Of a DNA stretch of 64,000 nt, positions 42,471 to 52,016 are shown in pieces (within the stretch, counting starts at the first letter, position 1; every line of letters begins with the position of its first letter). The DNA lies in contig CAWDHI010000004.1 in the NCBI GenBank assembly GCA_963802095.1, positions 36,847 to 100,846 on the forward strand, written 5' to 3'. The notes under the pieces were generated by a model. It saw nothing but the letters and a program-made list of their open reading frames with translations. It did no database searches and had not been told where the DNA came from. Source of the stretch: CAVVEQ01 sp963802095 (GTDB taxonomy: Bacteria > Chloroflexota > Anaerolineae > Anaerolineales > Anaerolineaceae). The position numbers and the translations under genes are program-made.

Positions 42471-42878
42471 ATGTCTCCTGAATTTCCATCTCTTGAATGG
42501 CTCCAAGTACTTCAAGAAAAACTTAACAATGACGATCATTACGCCGAGGTTGCAAAAAATTGGGAAGGCGATATGGTAATAATCGTTGATCCCCAGGGAA
42601 AAGTCACTGAGCAACAGAACTTTTATTTTGATTTATGGCACGGTAAATGTAAGCGTGTCGAAATGAATATCGATCTTGACGCGCAGAAACCTGCTTTTAC
42701 ACTGCGGGCACCTTTTGAAAACTATACCGCAATCCTGACCGGAAAGATCGACCCGATGGCAGCTTTGATGACCAACAAGCTGCACGTCAAGGGAAGTCTT
42801 GCGTATATGATGCGGAACGTCCCCACCGTTCTGGATTTCGTCCGCTGTGCGAAGGAAGTTACCGGGGATAATATCTGA
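42471..42878 (+). CDS. SCP2 sterol-binding-like domain protein
   Basis: 135 residues with TGGAGGG before the ATG. A single SCP2-type lipid-binding fold: an acidic N-terminal helix, the central strand stretch KVTEQQNFYFDLWHGKCKRVE and GKIDPMAALMTNKLHVKGSLAYMM near the end. These proteins bind fatty acyl chains. It precedes the tungsten oxidoreductase gene by 23 bases and may be cotranscribed with it. Confidence 0.82.
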   Translation: MSPEFPSLEWLQVLQEKLNNDDHYAEVAKNWEGDMVIIVDPQGKVTEQQNFYFDLWHGKCKRVEMNIDLDAQKPAFTLRAPFENYTAILTGKIDPMAALMTNKLHVKGSLAYMMRNVPTVLDFVRCAKEVTGDNI

Positions 42879-42901
42879 ACCTTGGTTCATCGGAGCATCC
42901 A

Positions 42902-44719
42902 TTGCAGCCCATCCTAAGAATCGACCTCACCAGCGGGACCTTCGAGCCCTGGCAGATCCCAGCCAAATGGCAGGAGCAATACCTGGGCGGCGCATCGCTC
43001 GCCGCACGCATCCTCTATGATTCCCTCACCCGTGAGCTGGACCCGTTCTCCCCGCAATCCCCGCTGCTCTACCTGACCGGACCCCTCACTGGCACGCTGG
43101 GTCCCTCCGTCGGGCGCTTCGTCGTATGCGGTAAGAGCCCGCTTACCGGCATCTGGGCGGAATCCAACTGCGGCGGGTTCTGGGGACCCGAACTTCGATT
43201 TGCCGGCTTCGACGGGTTGTGGATCACCGGAAAATCCGAAAAACCGGTCTACCTGTGGTTGAACGACGGGCAGCTTGAGATCCGGGATGCCTCCCCAATC
43301 TGGGGAGAAGAAACCTACGCCACCCAGGAAGCAGTAAAAACAGAGCTCGGGAACCCAAGAGCCAGGGTGCTGGTGGTTGGCCCTGCCGCGGAGCGGGGTG
43401 TGCTTTTCGCGGGGATGTTCTGCGATCACGGGCGTACTGCAGGCAGGACCGGCTTGGGCGCAGTGATGGGCTCCAAGAACCTGAAAGCCATTGCGGTTCG
43501 CGGATCGGGGAAGCCTCCCCTGGCGGAGCCCGAACGCTATGCCGTTGCCCGCGCACGTGCCAACCGGGACTTGAAGGAAGATAACCAGGCCCATGTGTTG
43601 CACGACCTGGGCACTGCAGGTGTGGCGGATTATTCGGAATACATCGGAGCAATGCCGGTCAAGTATTACCACCGCGGATCCTTTCCAGAAGTGGATAAGA
43701 TCTCAGGCTCGACCATGGCTGAAACGATCCTGGTCGGAAAAAGCGCCTGCCACGGCTGCGTGATCGCCTGCGGCAGGGTTGTCGAGCTCGAAGCAGGCAA
43801 ACGCCAGAAAGGTCCTGAATATGAAACCGTGGAGATATTCGGCCCCAACCTGCTGCACGCCGATCTGAGAGCCGTCACCCGCCTGGGCGATCTGTGCGAC
43901 CGCTACGGGTTCGATACGATCAGTGCGGGGAACACCATTGGGCTGGCGTTCCACCTCTTTGAAATGGGAGTCATCACCGAAAAGGACACGGACGGCCTGA
44001 CCCTCGCCTGGAGCGATGGCAAGGTCATCGAGGAGCTGGTGCATAAGATCGGCAGGCAGGAGGGGATCGGGGAGCTGCTGGGAAAAGGCTCGCGTCTCTT
44101 TGGACGTCATTTCGGGGCCGAAGAGGAAGCTGTTCAGGTAAATGGCCTGGAAGTGGCTTGCCACGATCCGCACGGGGTTTCCGGAATGGCGCTCACCTAT
44201 GCCACTTCGCCGCGCGGCGCCTGCCACAATCAATCGGATTATTTCTTCGTCGATTGGGGTCACAGCTTGCCCGAACTGGGTATTGAATCCTTCGACCGCC
44301 ACGGCGGCAGCGAAAAGAGCGCCAACGTTGCCATACACCAAAACTGGCGCACGATCAATAACGCGCTGGTCATGTGCCACTTCGCCGTCATCCCATCGGA
44401 GTCCGTCGTGGAGCTGGTCAACGCAGCCGCGGGGTGGAAAATGTCCCTTGCAGAACTCCTCTCCGCCGGGGAGCGCGGCTGGAATCTCAAACGGGCCATA
44501 AATATCCGCCTTGGCCTGATCGGCGCGGATGACCGCCTGCCCAAAGCGCTGCTCGAACCCCTTCAGGATGGAAATTCCGCCGGCTTTGCCCCGGATTTCC
44601 CCGCCATGCTTTCTGCCTACTATCAAGCCCGCGGCTGGGAGGCGGTATCTGGAAAACCCACCGCCGAGCGCCTGGTTGCACTTGGCATGCCCGAGATCGC
44701 CCACGATATCTGGGGGTGA
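42902..44719 (+). CDS. Tungsten-dependent aldehyde:ferredoxin oxidoreductase
   Basis: 605 residues from TTG 42902, with GGAGC about seven bases ahead. The N-terminal YLGGASLAARILYDSL and the GPLTGTLGPSVGRFVVCGKSPLTGIWAESNCGG region are AOR hallmarks for pterin binding. Cluster cysteines are C283, C286 and C290 (CHGCVIACGR), with the fourth at C492 (VMCHFAV). The enzyme oxidises aldehydes to acids with ferredoxin, or the reverse, using a tungsten-bis-pterin centre. No pterin cofactor gene is adjacent. Confidence 0.93.
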   Translation: MQPILRIDLTSGTFEPWQIPAKWQEQYLGGASLAARILYDSLTRELDPFSPQSPLLYLTGPLTGTLGPSVGRFVVCGKSPLTGIWAESNCGGFWGPELRFAGFDGLWITGKSEKPVYLWLNDGQLEIRDASPIWGEETYATQEAVKTELGNPRARVLVVGPAAERGVLFAGMFCDHGRTAGRTGLGAVMGSKNLKAIAVRGSGKPPLAEPERYAVARARANRDLKEDNQAHVLHDLGTAGVADYSEYIGAMPVKYYHRGSFPEVDKISGSTMAETILVGKSACHGCVIACGRVVELEAGKRQKGPEYETVEIFGPNLLHADLRAVTRLGDLCDRYGFDTISAGNTIGLAFHLFEMGVITEKDTDGLTLAWSDGKVIEELVHKIGRQEGIGELLGKGSRLFGRHFGAEEEAVQVNGLEVACHDPHGVSGMALTYATSPRGACHNQSDYFFVDWGHSLPELGIESFDRHGGSEKSANVAIHQNWRTINNALVMCHFAVIPSESVVELVNAAAGWKMSLAELLSAGERGWNLKRAINIRLGLIGADDRLPKALLEPLQDGNSAGFAPDFPAMLSAYYQARGWEAVSGKPTAERLVALGMPEIAHDIWG

Positions 44720-44740
44720 AACGCATCTTGACCGGGGGGC

Positions 44741-44746
44741 TATAAT
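44741..44746 (+). promoter_or_regulatory. -10 box before the toroid protein gene
   Basis: TATAAT ten bases before the ATG at 44757; the message would have a leader of only a few bases and no ribosome-binding site is present. Confidence 0.45.
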
Positions 44747-44756
44747 TAATTCAGGC

Positions 44757-45779
44757 ATGAATGCATTTCCCTGGCTCAGAGGATTGAATGGCGACCCCTT
44801 TCCCTGGCTGCTGGAAGAAAACCAACCGGAAGTTCGCTTTCTCACCCTGCGTGATCTGATGGGCAAGCCACCATCAGATCCAGAACTCCGCCAAGCGAAG
44901 GAAGCATGCATCGAATCCGGCGCTACCGCGCAGATCCTGCAGGAGATGAATCCGCAGGGATACTGGGTCAAGCCTGGTCCGGGATACAACCCAAAGTACC
45001 GGGGAACCGTTTGGTCCATCATCATGCTTTCCCAGATTGGTGCAAATTGCGGAATGGACCCGCGCATCCAGACGGCCTGCGACTACCTGGCGGGGAACAA
45101 CCTGAGCCCAATCGGCGCATTTACGGTCAACGGCGCCCCCTCGGGAACCGTGGACTGCCTGCATGGCAACCTGTGTGCCGCGCTCGCGGACCTTGGTTGG
45201 GAGGATCCCCGCCTGGACTCAGCGTTCGATTGGATGGCTCGGACAGTGACCGGGGAAGGGGTTGCCCCAAAGGAAGAAAAATCAGCGGAGCGAAGATACT
45301 ACGCCTACAAATCGGGACCGAATTTTTCCTGCGGCACCAAAACATGCGCCTGGGGAGCCGTCAAGGTGATGCTGGCTTTCGCAAAGTTGCCTTACCCAAA
45401 AAGGACTCCCCTCATCAAGAGGGCTATCCAAACAGGCGTGGATTTCCTTTTGAGCATTGACCCGGCAACAGCCAGGTATCCATGCACTCCCAAGACCCCG
45501 AACAGGAGCTGGTGGAAGTTCGGGTTTCCTGTGTTTTATGTTACCGATATCCTCCAGATCGTGGAAGCCCTCGCATTCCTGGGGTACGGCGGGGACCCCC
45601 GCTTGAAGAATGCCTGGGAGCTCGTTCTTTCAAAACAGGATGATTCGGGACGATGGCCGCTGGAGTATTCCCTCCAGGGAAAGACCTGGATCGATTGGGG
45701 GCAGGCTGAGCAAGCCAGCAAGTGGGTGACCCTGCGCGTTTTACGCGTGCTGAAAAACATGGAAGGAATCCCCGGTTGA
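44757..45779 (+). CDS. Alpha/alpha-toroid (prenyltransferase/squalene cyclase-like) protein
   Basis: 340 residues from ATG 44757. Repeated helical motifs with GTVDCLHGNLCAALADLGWEDPRLDSAFDWM, YYAYKSGPNFSCGTKTCAWGAVKVMLAF and FLGYGGDPRLKNAWELVLSKQDDSGRWPLEYS resemble the (alpha/alpha)6 barrel of terpene cyclases and protein prenyltransferases. The catalytic DxDD of squalene-hopene cyclase is not seen, so function is unknown. Similar Chloroflexota proteins are often given unreliable names. Confidence 0.75.
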   Translation: MNAFPWLRGLNGDPFPWLLEENQPEVRFLTLRDLMGKPPSDPELRQAKEACIESGATAQILQEMNPQGYWVKPGPGYNPKYRGTVWSIIMLSQIGANCGMDPRIQTACDYLAGNNLSPIGAFTVNGAPSGTVDCLHGNLCAALADLGWEDPRLDSAFDWMARTVTGEGVAPKEEKSAERRYYAYKSGPNFSCGTKTCAWGAVKVMLAFAKLPYPKRTPLIKRAIQTGVDFLLSIDPATARYPCTPKTPNRSWWKFGFPVFYVTDILQIVEALAFLGYGGDPRLKNAWELVLSKQDDSGRWPLEYSLQGKTWIDWGQAEQASKWVTLRVLRVLKNMEGIPG

Positions 45780-45910
45780 TGGTTCGTGATGGAATGAATA
45801 ATATCCAAAGAAGCCTATGGGGTTCAGAAAGTTTAATGCCGCCGAATAACTTACGTCCTGCGGGAGATAATCCCCGATAAATCCATTTTTCAATAAATCC
45901 GGAGGAAATA

Positions 45911-46453
45911 ATGAGTAATCCAGCCAGGCAATCCCGAAAGCGAGAACCCCTTGTGCCAGTCGCGCTGTTAATCGGTCTCGTGCTCACCGCGATCCTCATC
46001 CTGGGTATCGGCTTTCTGGGATGGACTAATAAACAGGGTTTTCTCGGCACGTACGCCCCCATCATCGCGGATATTAACCTCATCGCACAGATCGCGCTGC
46101 TCGGTCTGCTGATCGCAGGGTTGATAGAGATAAAACGAAAGAATAATTCAGAGCACCGGCATCTGCTCACCGCTGTGGTTCTTTTCAGCATGGTGCTCAC
46201 CGTTTTTATTATGATCGGGAGATTTTTCCTCCTTTTTACGCCGGGTTTTTTCGGCTGGCAGTTGATCGTACACGGCATTCTGGGACTGGTTGCGATCGTA
46301 CTTGGTATTTACCTCATGCTGCTTATGGATAACCGCCTTGGAAAACGCTGGCGGACGAAGAAATGGAAGCTGATGATGCGGGTGAACTGGCTACTGTTCC
46401 TGCTGGTGGTGTTGGGTGGTTTCGCCATTTACTGGAGGATGTACATCCCGTAA
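45911..46453 (+). CDS. Hypothetical multi-pass membrane protein
   Basis: 180 residues, GGAGGAAATA directly before the ATG. Four or five hydrophobic segments (about 17-37, 55-72, 87-107, 113-133, 160-178) separated by positively charged cytoplasmic loops. The layout resembles DUF420-like small membrane proteins, but I cannot confirm this. No neighbouring gene suggests a role. Confidence 0.7.
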   Translation: MSNPARQSRKREPLVPVALLIGLVLTAILILGIGFLGWTNKQGFLGTYAPIIADINLIAQIALLGLLIAGLIEIKRKNNSEHRHLLTAVVLFSMVLTVFIMIGRFFLLFTPGFFGWQLIVHGILGLVAIVLGIYLMLLMDNRLGKRWRTKKWKLMMRVNWLLFLLVVLGGFAIYWRMYIP

Positions 46454-46754
46454 ATCCCGCCCCGGAAACAGCTGAAAGTCTATCTTCCGGACTCGCGCTC
46501 TTTTCTTGTCAACCCACGCCGGGTATGTTTTCTGGTTAGAACGGCTTCGTTTTATTGAAAACTCAGATTTTTTTATCGGCGCGATCTATCATAAGATATG
46601 AATTTAGTGCCTGGTTCAACTAAACAGCCACTCTGCATCAAAAATTGGACGGTTGTCCATTGAAACATGCCGGTATTTGAGTACAGTCATAATACTGAAA
46701 ATATCTCGCGCATGCTTCCCGTCCATTTGCGATTTATTCCAGAGGTGGTAAAGA
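46454..46754. other. Intergenic region, 301 bases, nothing assignable
   Basis: No reading frame with a ribosome-binding site, no RNA gene and no clear terminator. A possible -10 (CATAAT, near 46690) is too weak to call. An AGAGGTGG box at its end serves the next gene. Confidence 0.5.
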
Positions 46755-47453
46755 ATGCATCAAAAAATGGATCTTAAGTTTGTCCTGGGTATTGCATTAA
46801 ATTTGATATTGTTGGTTTTCTACTTGCTAGTACCAATAATTGCATCGGGGGACTGGAAATGGCTCAATGGGTGGATCTACTTTTTCACCAATCTATCCTT
46901 TTTTGTTTTCAGTCGAATCATCGCCATTCGTGCCGATCCCGGCATTATCCGCGAACGCATAACTGCTTCCTCCAAAGAAGATACCAAGAGCTGGGATAAA
47001 AAAGTGATGCCGGCAATGATTATATTTCCTGTTATCGTCAGCTTGATTGCCGGGTTGAGCCTTCGTTTTAGCTGGCAGCCTGCTGTGTCGTCTGAACTAG
47101 CTTTTATCGGGCTGATTATCTATATTCTGGCAAATTCATTCGCCACCTGGGCAATGGCGGTTAATACATTCTTTTCCTCCCAGGTGCGCATCCAAACTGA
47201 CCGCGGACACCGTGTGGTCTCGGATGGACCGTACAAATTCATCCGCCACCCAGCGTATCTTTCCGGTCTCGTCAGCCTATTTTCAGGTGCACTCCTCCTG
47301 GGATCCTACTGGGCGCTGATCCCTGCCGTGATCGGATCGCCCTTTTTTTTCGTTCGGACATCCCTGGAAGATCAAACTCTCCAGGCTGAACTTCCCGGGT
47401 ATCATGAATATGCGCAAAAGGTGAGATTCCGCCTAATCCCGGGGGTCTGGTAG
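46755..47453 (+). CDS. Isoprenylcysteine carboxyl methyltransferase family membrane protein
   Basis: 232 residues with about five hydrophobic segments. The C-terminal motif GHRVVSDGPYKFIRHPAYLSGL is the family signature for S-adenosylmethionine binding in ICMT/PEMT-like methyltransferases. Bacterial members methylate lipids or unknown substrates, or have no proven activity. The next gene starts about 50 bases later. Confidence 0.85.
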   Translation: MHQKMDLKFVLGIALNLILLVFYLLVPIIASGDWKWLNGWIYFFTNLSFFVFSRIIAIRADPGIIRERITASSKEDTKSWDKKVMPAMIIFPVIVSLIAGLSLRFSWQPAVSSELAFIGLIIYILANSFATWAMAVNTFFSSQVRIQTDRGHRVVSDGPYKFIRHPAYLSGLVSLFSGALLLGSYWALIPAVIGSPFFFVRTSLEDQTLQAELPGYHEYAQKVRFRLIPGVW

Positions 47454-47503
47454 ACCTGGGTGGAAATCCAATATTTACCGGGTTGCCATTTTTTAGGAGC
47501 AAC

Positions 47504-48478
47504 ATGAGAACCATCGAATCCCAAAACTTCCTCGTGCACGAACTGGCTGAAGGCGTCTTTGCCGCCCTGGATAACAAACAGGGCTGCGCCTCCAGTAATT
47601 GCGGGATCGTCGATTTGGGTGGCCGAACGCTTGTTTTCGATACCAGCGAATCCCTGCGGTCTGGTGCGGAACTGAACCGGTTGGCGGAGGAACTGACCGG
47701 GCAGGCCGTCACCATGATCTTCATCAGCCACCGACACGCAGACCACTGGACCGGTAACCAGGAATTCCCTCAGAACGCCAAGGTTCACTCCACACCGGCA
47801 GCATATCGCGGGATGCAGGCGGAGATCGAGGATCTGAAAGATCCGGCTGCCCTGGAAACCGCTTACCGAGAGACAATCTCGCAGACCGAAAACCTCCTGG
47901 CCGTTGAAAAGGATGATTCCCGCATCGCCGTTCTGCGGAGTGCCCTGCGAAGAAACCACTGTGGTTTGGAAGAACTGCCCCGCTTTTCCCCGCGCCTTCC
48001 AGATCTTACCTTCGGGTCGGAAATGGTGATCCGTGGCGAAAAACGATCTGTCACATTCCGGCCCCTGCCCCCCGCCCATACCGATGGTGATTGCCTCATG
48101 CAGATCGACGGGGAACCCATTCTCTTCCTGGGTGATATCGGTTTTTTTAAAACCCACCCTTTCATGGTTGGCTGCGATCCCATTGGCTGGATCCGTCAAT
48201 TGGAGGAGTTGGAAGGGTCATCCTGGCAAACCCTGGTTCCAGGCCATGGCCCACTGGGGAGTATTGCTGACCTCCGCGGGATGCGCGAGTATATCCAGGT
48301 GCTGGGTCAACGGGTTGTTATGGCGCTGATGCAGGGCAAGGTTAACCGCTCCGTTCTTGAGCAACCTCTGCCGGATATTTGCCGGGGCTGGGAACCCACC
48401 CTATCCCGCTACCAGAAAAACATCAACTACCTATTCGATCACCATCGGCTTGGATTGCCCGGGGAGAAGGAAACATGA
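47504..48478 (+). CDS. Metallo-beta-lactamase fold hydrolase
   Basis: 324 residues from ATG 47504 with AGGAG upstream; a frame extension to 47483 is less likely. The zinc motif HRHADHWTGN (HxHxDH) is present, with the further ligand regions PPAHTDGDCLMQID, FLGDIGFF and VPGHGPLG. It has no signal peptide. Substrate unknown. Its stop overlaps the next start (ATGA), so the two are cotranscribed. Confidence 0.87.
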   Translation: MRTIESQNFLVHELAEGVFAALDNKQGCASSNCGIVDLGGRTLVFDTSESLRSGAELNRLAEELTGQAVTMIFISHRHADHWTGNQEFPQNAKVHSTPAAYRGMQAEIEDLKDPAALETAYRETISQTENLLAVEKDDSRIAVLRSALRRNHCGLEELPRFSPRLPDLTFGSEMVIRGEKRSVTFRPLPPAHTDGDCLMQIDGEPILFLGDIGFFKTHPFMVGCDPIGWIRQLEELEGSSWQTLVPGHGPLGSIADLRGMREYIQVLGQRVVMALMQGKVNRSVLEQPLPDICRGWEPTLSRYQKNINYLFDHHRLGLPGEKET

Positions 48479-50263
48479 AAAAACAGAGGTTCTTTACCCT
48501 CCTGATCCTCATCTGTTTCGGTATCTCAGCCTGCGGTACCCCTCCACAACCTCCCTCCCCCAACCTCGCCGAAACCGCTGCTCCCACTTTCGATCAATTC
48601 GTTGATGCATCTTTCAAGGACCTCCTCAGCCGGGATCCGGAACTGGTGACCATCCTGGGGATATCCGAATCGCTCGGAATGATGGACGACACGCTCACAC
48701 CACTTTCCGATGCCTACCTGCAGGAAACCAGGCAGCTGGAGATACAAACCCTGCAAAACCTGCGGCAGTATGAGCGGTCGGTTTTAAGCTCGGAGGAGCA
48801 GCGGATCTACGACACCTACGCCTGGTACCTGGATGACCTGGTGCGCGGTCACGATTTCGCATACCACAACTACCTGGTCTCGCAGATGATCGACAGCCCC
48901 GACCAGGTTCTTACCCAGCTTTTCCGCGATCAACAGCCGGTGCGCTCGGTAGAGGACGCGCGCCAATATATACAGCGGTTGGGGGGGATCAATAAGAAGA
49001 TGAAGGAAGTGGTCGCCGGGTTGGAAAGGCGCAGGAAGGATGGCGTGGTGCTGCCATCCTTCCTGATCGATTGGACCCTCTCCGGGATATCCCCCCTCGC
49101 CATCGACAGTCCAAAATCCACCACTTTCTACGACGGTTTGGACGCAAAAACTGGAAACGCTCAGCAGCATTACCCCGGAGGAAAAGCAATCGCTTCTCGG
49201 GGAGACGGAAGCCGTCATCCGGGATTCCGTCCAGCCAGGCTTTCAGGACCTGGTCGACGAATTACAGATCCTCAAAAAGACTTCCCCAAGCCAGATCGGT
49301 GTTAGCTCACTACCGGACGGACGGGATTATTATGCCTACCTGCTCCGCCACCATACCTCCACTGAAAAGAGCGCGGAGGAGATCCACCAGCTTGGCCTTT
49401 CTGAATTGGAAAAGATCCATGCGGAGATGCGCAGAATATCCGTCTCGCTGGGGTATCCGGAGGAGGGAACTCTTTCGGAGCTGTACCGTCTCGCTGCCAT
49501 GGATGGAGGCATTCTGGAAGGCGTGGAAGTGTTTGACGCTTACACAAGGAAGCTCGAGGAAGCGAAAACCGAATCCGCACCCCTCTTTTCACGGATGCCC
49601 GCGGCGGACGTTGTTGTGCGGCCGGACCCTATTGGCGGTTTTTACATGCCCCCCTCGATGGATGGTTCCCGGCAGGGAATTTTCTATGCCAGTACTGGAG
49701 GCAGCACACCAAGATATGTGATCCCAACCCTCGTCTATCATGAGACGATCCCCGGGCACCACACCCAATTGGCTCTGGTGGGCGAACTTGACATGCCTCT
49801 TTTTCAGACTGTGGCAAGCTTCAATGGTTACGTGGAAGGCTGGGCACTCTATGCCGAGAAATTGATGGCCGAAAACGGAGTATATGATGATGACCCGTAT
49901 GGCTACCTGGGATATCTTCAGTTTGCCGCACGCCGGGCAGCCAGGCTGGTGATCGACACGGGTATCCACACCCGGGGATGGAATATGGATAAAGCCACCC
50001 GCTTCATGGTGGAGAACACCGGTATGGGGGAACGGGATTCACAATTCGAAGCTGCCCGCATGGCAGTCATGCCCGGTCAGGCAGTCTCCTATTACATCGG
50101 GTATTTAAAGATTATGGAATTACGCGAGAAAACCCGGTCTGCGCTCGGAGAGAAATTCGACCTGCGCACCTTCCACGATCTTATCCTTAGTCTCGGTCCG
50201 GTTCCTTTATCCGTCCTGGAAAATGCAGTGGATGATTTTATTGAGGAAGAAAGCTCCCGCTAG
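48475..50263 (+). pseudogene. DUF885 family lipoprotein (putative metallopeptidase), split by a frameshift
   Basis: Starts at ATG 48475. A signal ending in GISAC makes it a lipoprotein. The first frame encodes the N-terminal helical part through KSTTFYDGL; near 49137-49142 the sequence moves to the next frame (TQKLETLSSITPEEK), which stays open to 50263. One extra base explains it. The second part contains LGLSELEKIHAEM and the zinc-like motif YHETIPGHHTQLAL characteristic of DUF885. Joined length is about 595 residues, full size for the family. Either a real lesion or a base-calling error. Confidence 0.85.
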
Positions 50264-50278
50264 ATAAAAACCACTTTC

Positions 50279-51520
50279 TTATCCCAAAACCCGGCAAATC
50301 TCCCGGGCGGCATCCTCCGCGCCATTCTCCTGGCGGATCTTCTCCCCCAGTTCCGCCGCAGAATTTCGCATCGCCTCGGAGCAGGCAGTGGTGATCGCCC
50401 CGGTCAGCGCTTCAGCGGACAGCTTCTTTCGCGGGATCGCCCGTGGACCCACCCCCAGCTCGCAGACCCGCCTTCCCCAGGCAAGGGTATCGTTCCCGTA
50501 AGTAACCACGATGGAGGGAACCCCAGCCCGCAGCCCAGCCGCAGTGGTGCCAGCTCCACCGTGATGTACCACAGCCGCCATGCGCGGAAAGAGCCAGGCG
50601 TGCGGTGCGCTTTTCAGCCTGAATACGGTCGATGGTATGTCCATATTCTCGGAGAGCCCCGACCAGCCTGTGGCCAAAACGCCGCGCATCCCAGCCCTCT
50701 CGAGGGCATCCAGCGCCAGGCGGGTGGTTTCCTCCGCCTGCTTGTGGTCACCAAGGCTGCCAAAACCGATATACACCGGCGGTTCTCCGCCCTTAAGGAA
50801 ATCCACCAAATCGCCGGAAGGCGACCATCCAGGTTCCTCATCCAGGAACCAGAACCCAGTTTGGTGAACACTTTCAGGCCAATCTGCCGGGCGCGGAAAG
50901 ACGTGATTGCTGCATGAAACGAGAGTAATCTCCGCCTTTTCGTAGGGACAGGAGAGATCATCCGGGGTTTCGCCGAATTGTTTTTTCCAGAAATCCCGCG
51001 TTGGCGATTTACCTACCGACCACATGATCTGCTCGAATGCCTTGTGGGTTAACCGATTGTAGGCTTTTCCCAGCCGGGGACCGGCATAAGAGATCAGGGA
51101 GGGATACTCGCGGGTGGGGGTCATCGGGAAGGGGGTCGCCAGGATGGCAGGGATTTTCTTCTGGTGGGCGATGAAATACCCGATCGCCGGGCCGGGGTGG
51201 AAAATGATCGCATCGGATCCCTCGCAAGCCTGGTAGAACTCGGCCTGTTTTCCAGAAGCAAAAGCTTTCAGGGTCTTAAAGCTTCGCAAAACCTTCAATG
51301 GGTTATCCGCCTGCATGGCTTCCGCGCCAGCCTCGCTTTTTACCACCTGGGTGATATCTCCGGAGAGCGGGAATAACTCCAACCCTGCCCCGCGGACGAG
51401 CTCCTCATAGATCGCAAAGGTGGCGATGCGAACCGGGTGTCCGGCGCGTTTCAGTGCCGCGCCAAGGGCGAGGTAGGGCTGGGTATCGCCGCGGGAGCCC
51501 GCGGCAAGGATAGTTATCAT
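50279..51520 (-). CDS. UDP-glycosyltransferase, GT1/MGT type
   Basis: 413 residues, ATG 51520 with AGGAGG upstream. GT-B fold: N-terminal acceptor domain starting ITILAAGSRGDTQPYLALGAALKRAGH, C-terminal donor domain with YIGFGSLGD and the sugar-nucleotide motif HHGGAGTTAAGLRAGVPSIVV. It transfers a sugar to lipid or small-molecule acceptors such as sterols, macrolides or flavonoids. A MarR regulator lies immediately upstream, so its acceptor may be a toxic phenolic or antibiotic compound (inference). Confidence 0.9.
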   Translation of the reverse strand: MITILAAGSRGDTQPYLALGAALKRAGHPVRIATFAIYEELVRGAGLELFPLSGDITQVVKSEAGAEAMQADNPLKVLRSFKTLKAFASGKQAEFYQACEGSDAIIFHPGPAIGYFIAHQKKIPAILATPFPMTPTREYPSLISYAGPRLGKAYNRLTHKAFEQIMWSVGKSPTRDFWKKQFGETPDDLSCPYEKAEITLVSCSNHVFPRPADWPESVHQTGFWFLDEEPGWSPSGDLVDFLKGGEPPVYIGFGSLGDHKQAEETTRLALDALERAGMRGVLATGWSGLSENMDIPSTVFRLKSAPHAWLFPRMAAVVHHGGAGTTAAGLRAGVPSIVVTYGNDTLAWGRRVCELGVGPRAIPRKKLSAEALTGAITTACSEAMRNSAAELGEKIRQENGAEDAAREICRVLG

Positions 51521-51537
51521 TGTTGGTCCTCCTGGTA

Positions 51538-51966
51538 TTAATGCTGATGGTATTGATCGACCAGTTTTTGAAGGGTGGATTTAAACGCAGCCAGTTCCGC
51601 GGGGGTTAGCACTTTCTGAATGTATGCCTGGTATTCGCTGGCGGCCTGCTCCTTGAGTTGGGCCAGCGTCCCGCCTTCGGTGGTGAGTTCCAGAAAATGT
51701 ACCCTCCCATCCTGGCTGGAAGGATTCTTGCGAACGAACCCCTGCGCTATCAGCCGGTTCACCGCGGTTGTGGCGGAAGGCTTGGTTACCTTCAGCCGCC
51801 CGGCGATGGCCGTCACAGTGGCGTTTTCCAAACTGGCGATCGCATCCAGGTATTGCAACTGGCTCACCGTCAGGTTCATGATACCTGGAAGCGCGCCGGA
51901 ACCACCCCGCCCTTTTATGAGCGTTTTATCAAGGGTCTCCACAAATTGAAGGAAAAGGGTTTGCAT
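51538..51966 (-). CDS. MarR family transcriptional regulator
   Basis: 142 residues. Winged HTH with LQYLDAIASLENATVTAIAGRLKVTKPSATTAVNRLIAQGFV and the wing KNPSSQDGRVHFLELT. It begins inside its own 31-bp palindromic operator. MarR proteins are released from DNA by phenolic or drug-like ligands. It is cotranscribed with the glycosyltransferase 17 bases downstream. Confidence 0.92.
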   Translation of the reverse strand: MQTLFLQFVETLDKTLIKGRGGSGALPGIMNLTVSQLQYLDAIASLENATVTAIAGRLKVTKPSATTAVNRLIAQGFVRKNPSSQDGRVHFLELTTEGGTLAQLKEQAASEYQAYIQKVLTPAELAAFKSTLQKLVDQYHQH

Positions 51967-51995
51967 TATGATTAGTTAGTCTAACTAATCATAAT
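51965..51995 (-). promoter_or_regulatory. 31-bp perfect palindromic MarR operator
   Basis: Two 15-base arms (ATTATGATTAGTTAG and its complement) around one central T. It covers the -10 box, the predicted transcription start and the first base pairs of the start codon. Confidence 0.88.
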
Positions 51996-52016
51996 TTCTA
52001 TTTTGGATATTGTCAA
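51988..52016 (-). promoter_or_regulatory. marR promoter
   Basis: Minus-strand TTGACA (52016-52011), 17-base spacer, TATGAT (51993-51988). The -10 is inside the palindrome, and the -35 overlaps the stop of the upstream receiver-like gene. Confidence 0.85.

Noticed and set aside
43703..45067. Long open frame on the minus strand (454 codons)
   Set aside because: It runs antisense to the AOR and toroid genes, which have full family motifs; it is a by-product of GC-rich codon use.
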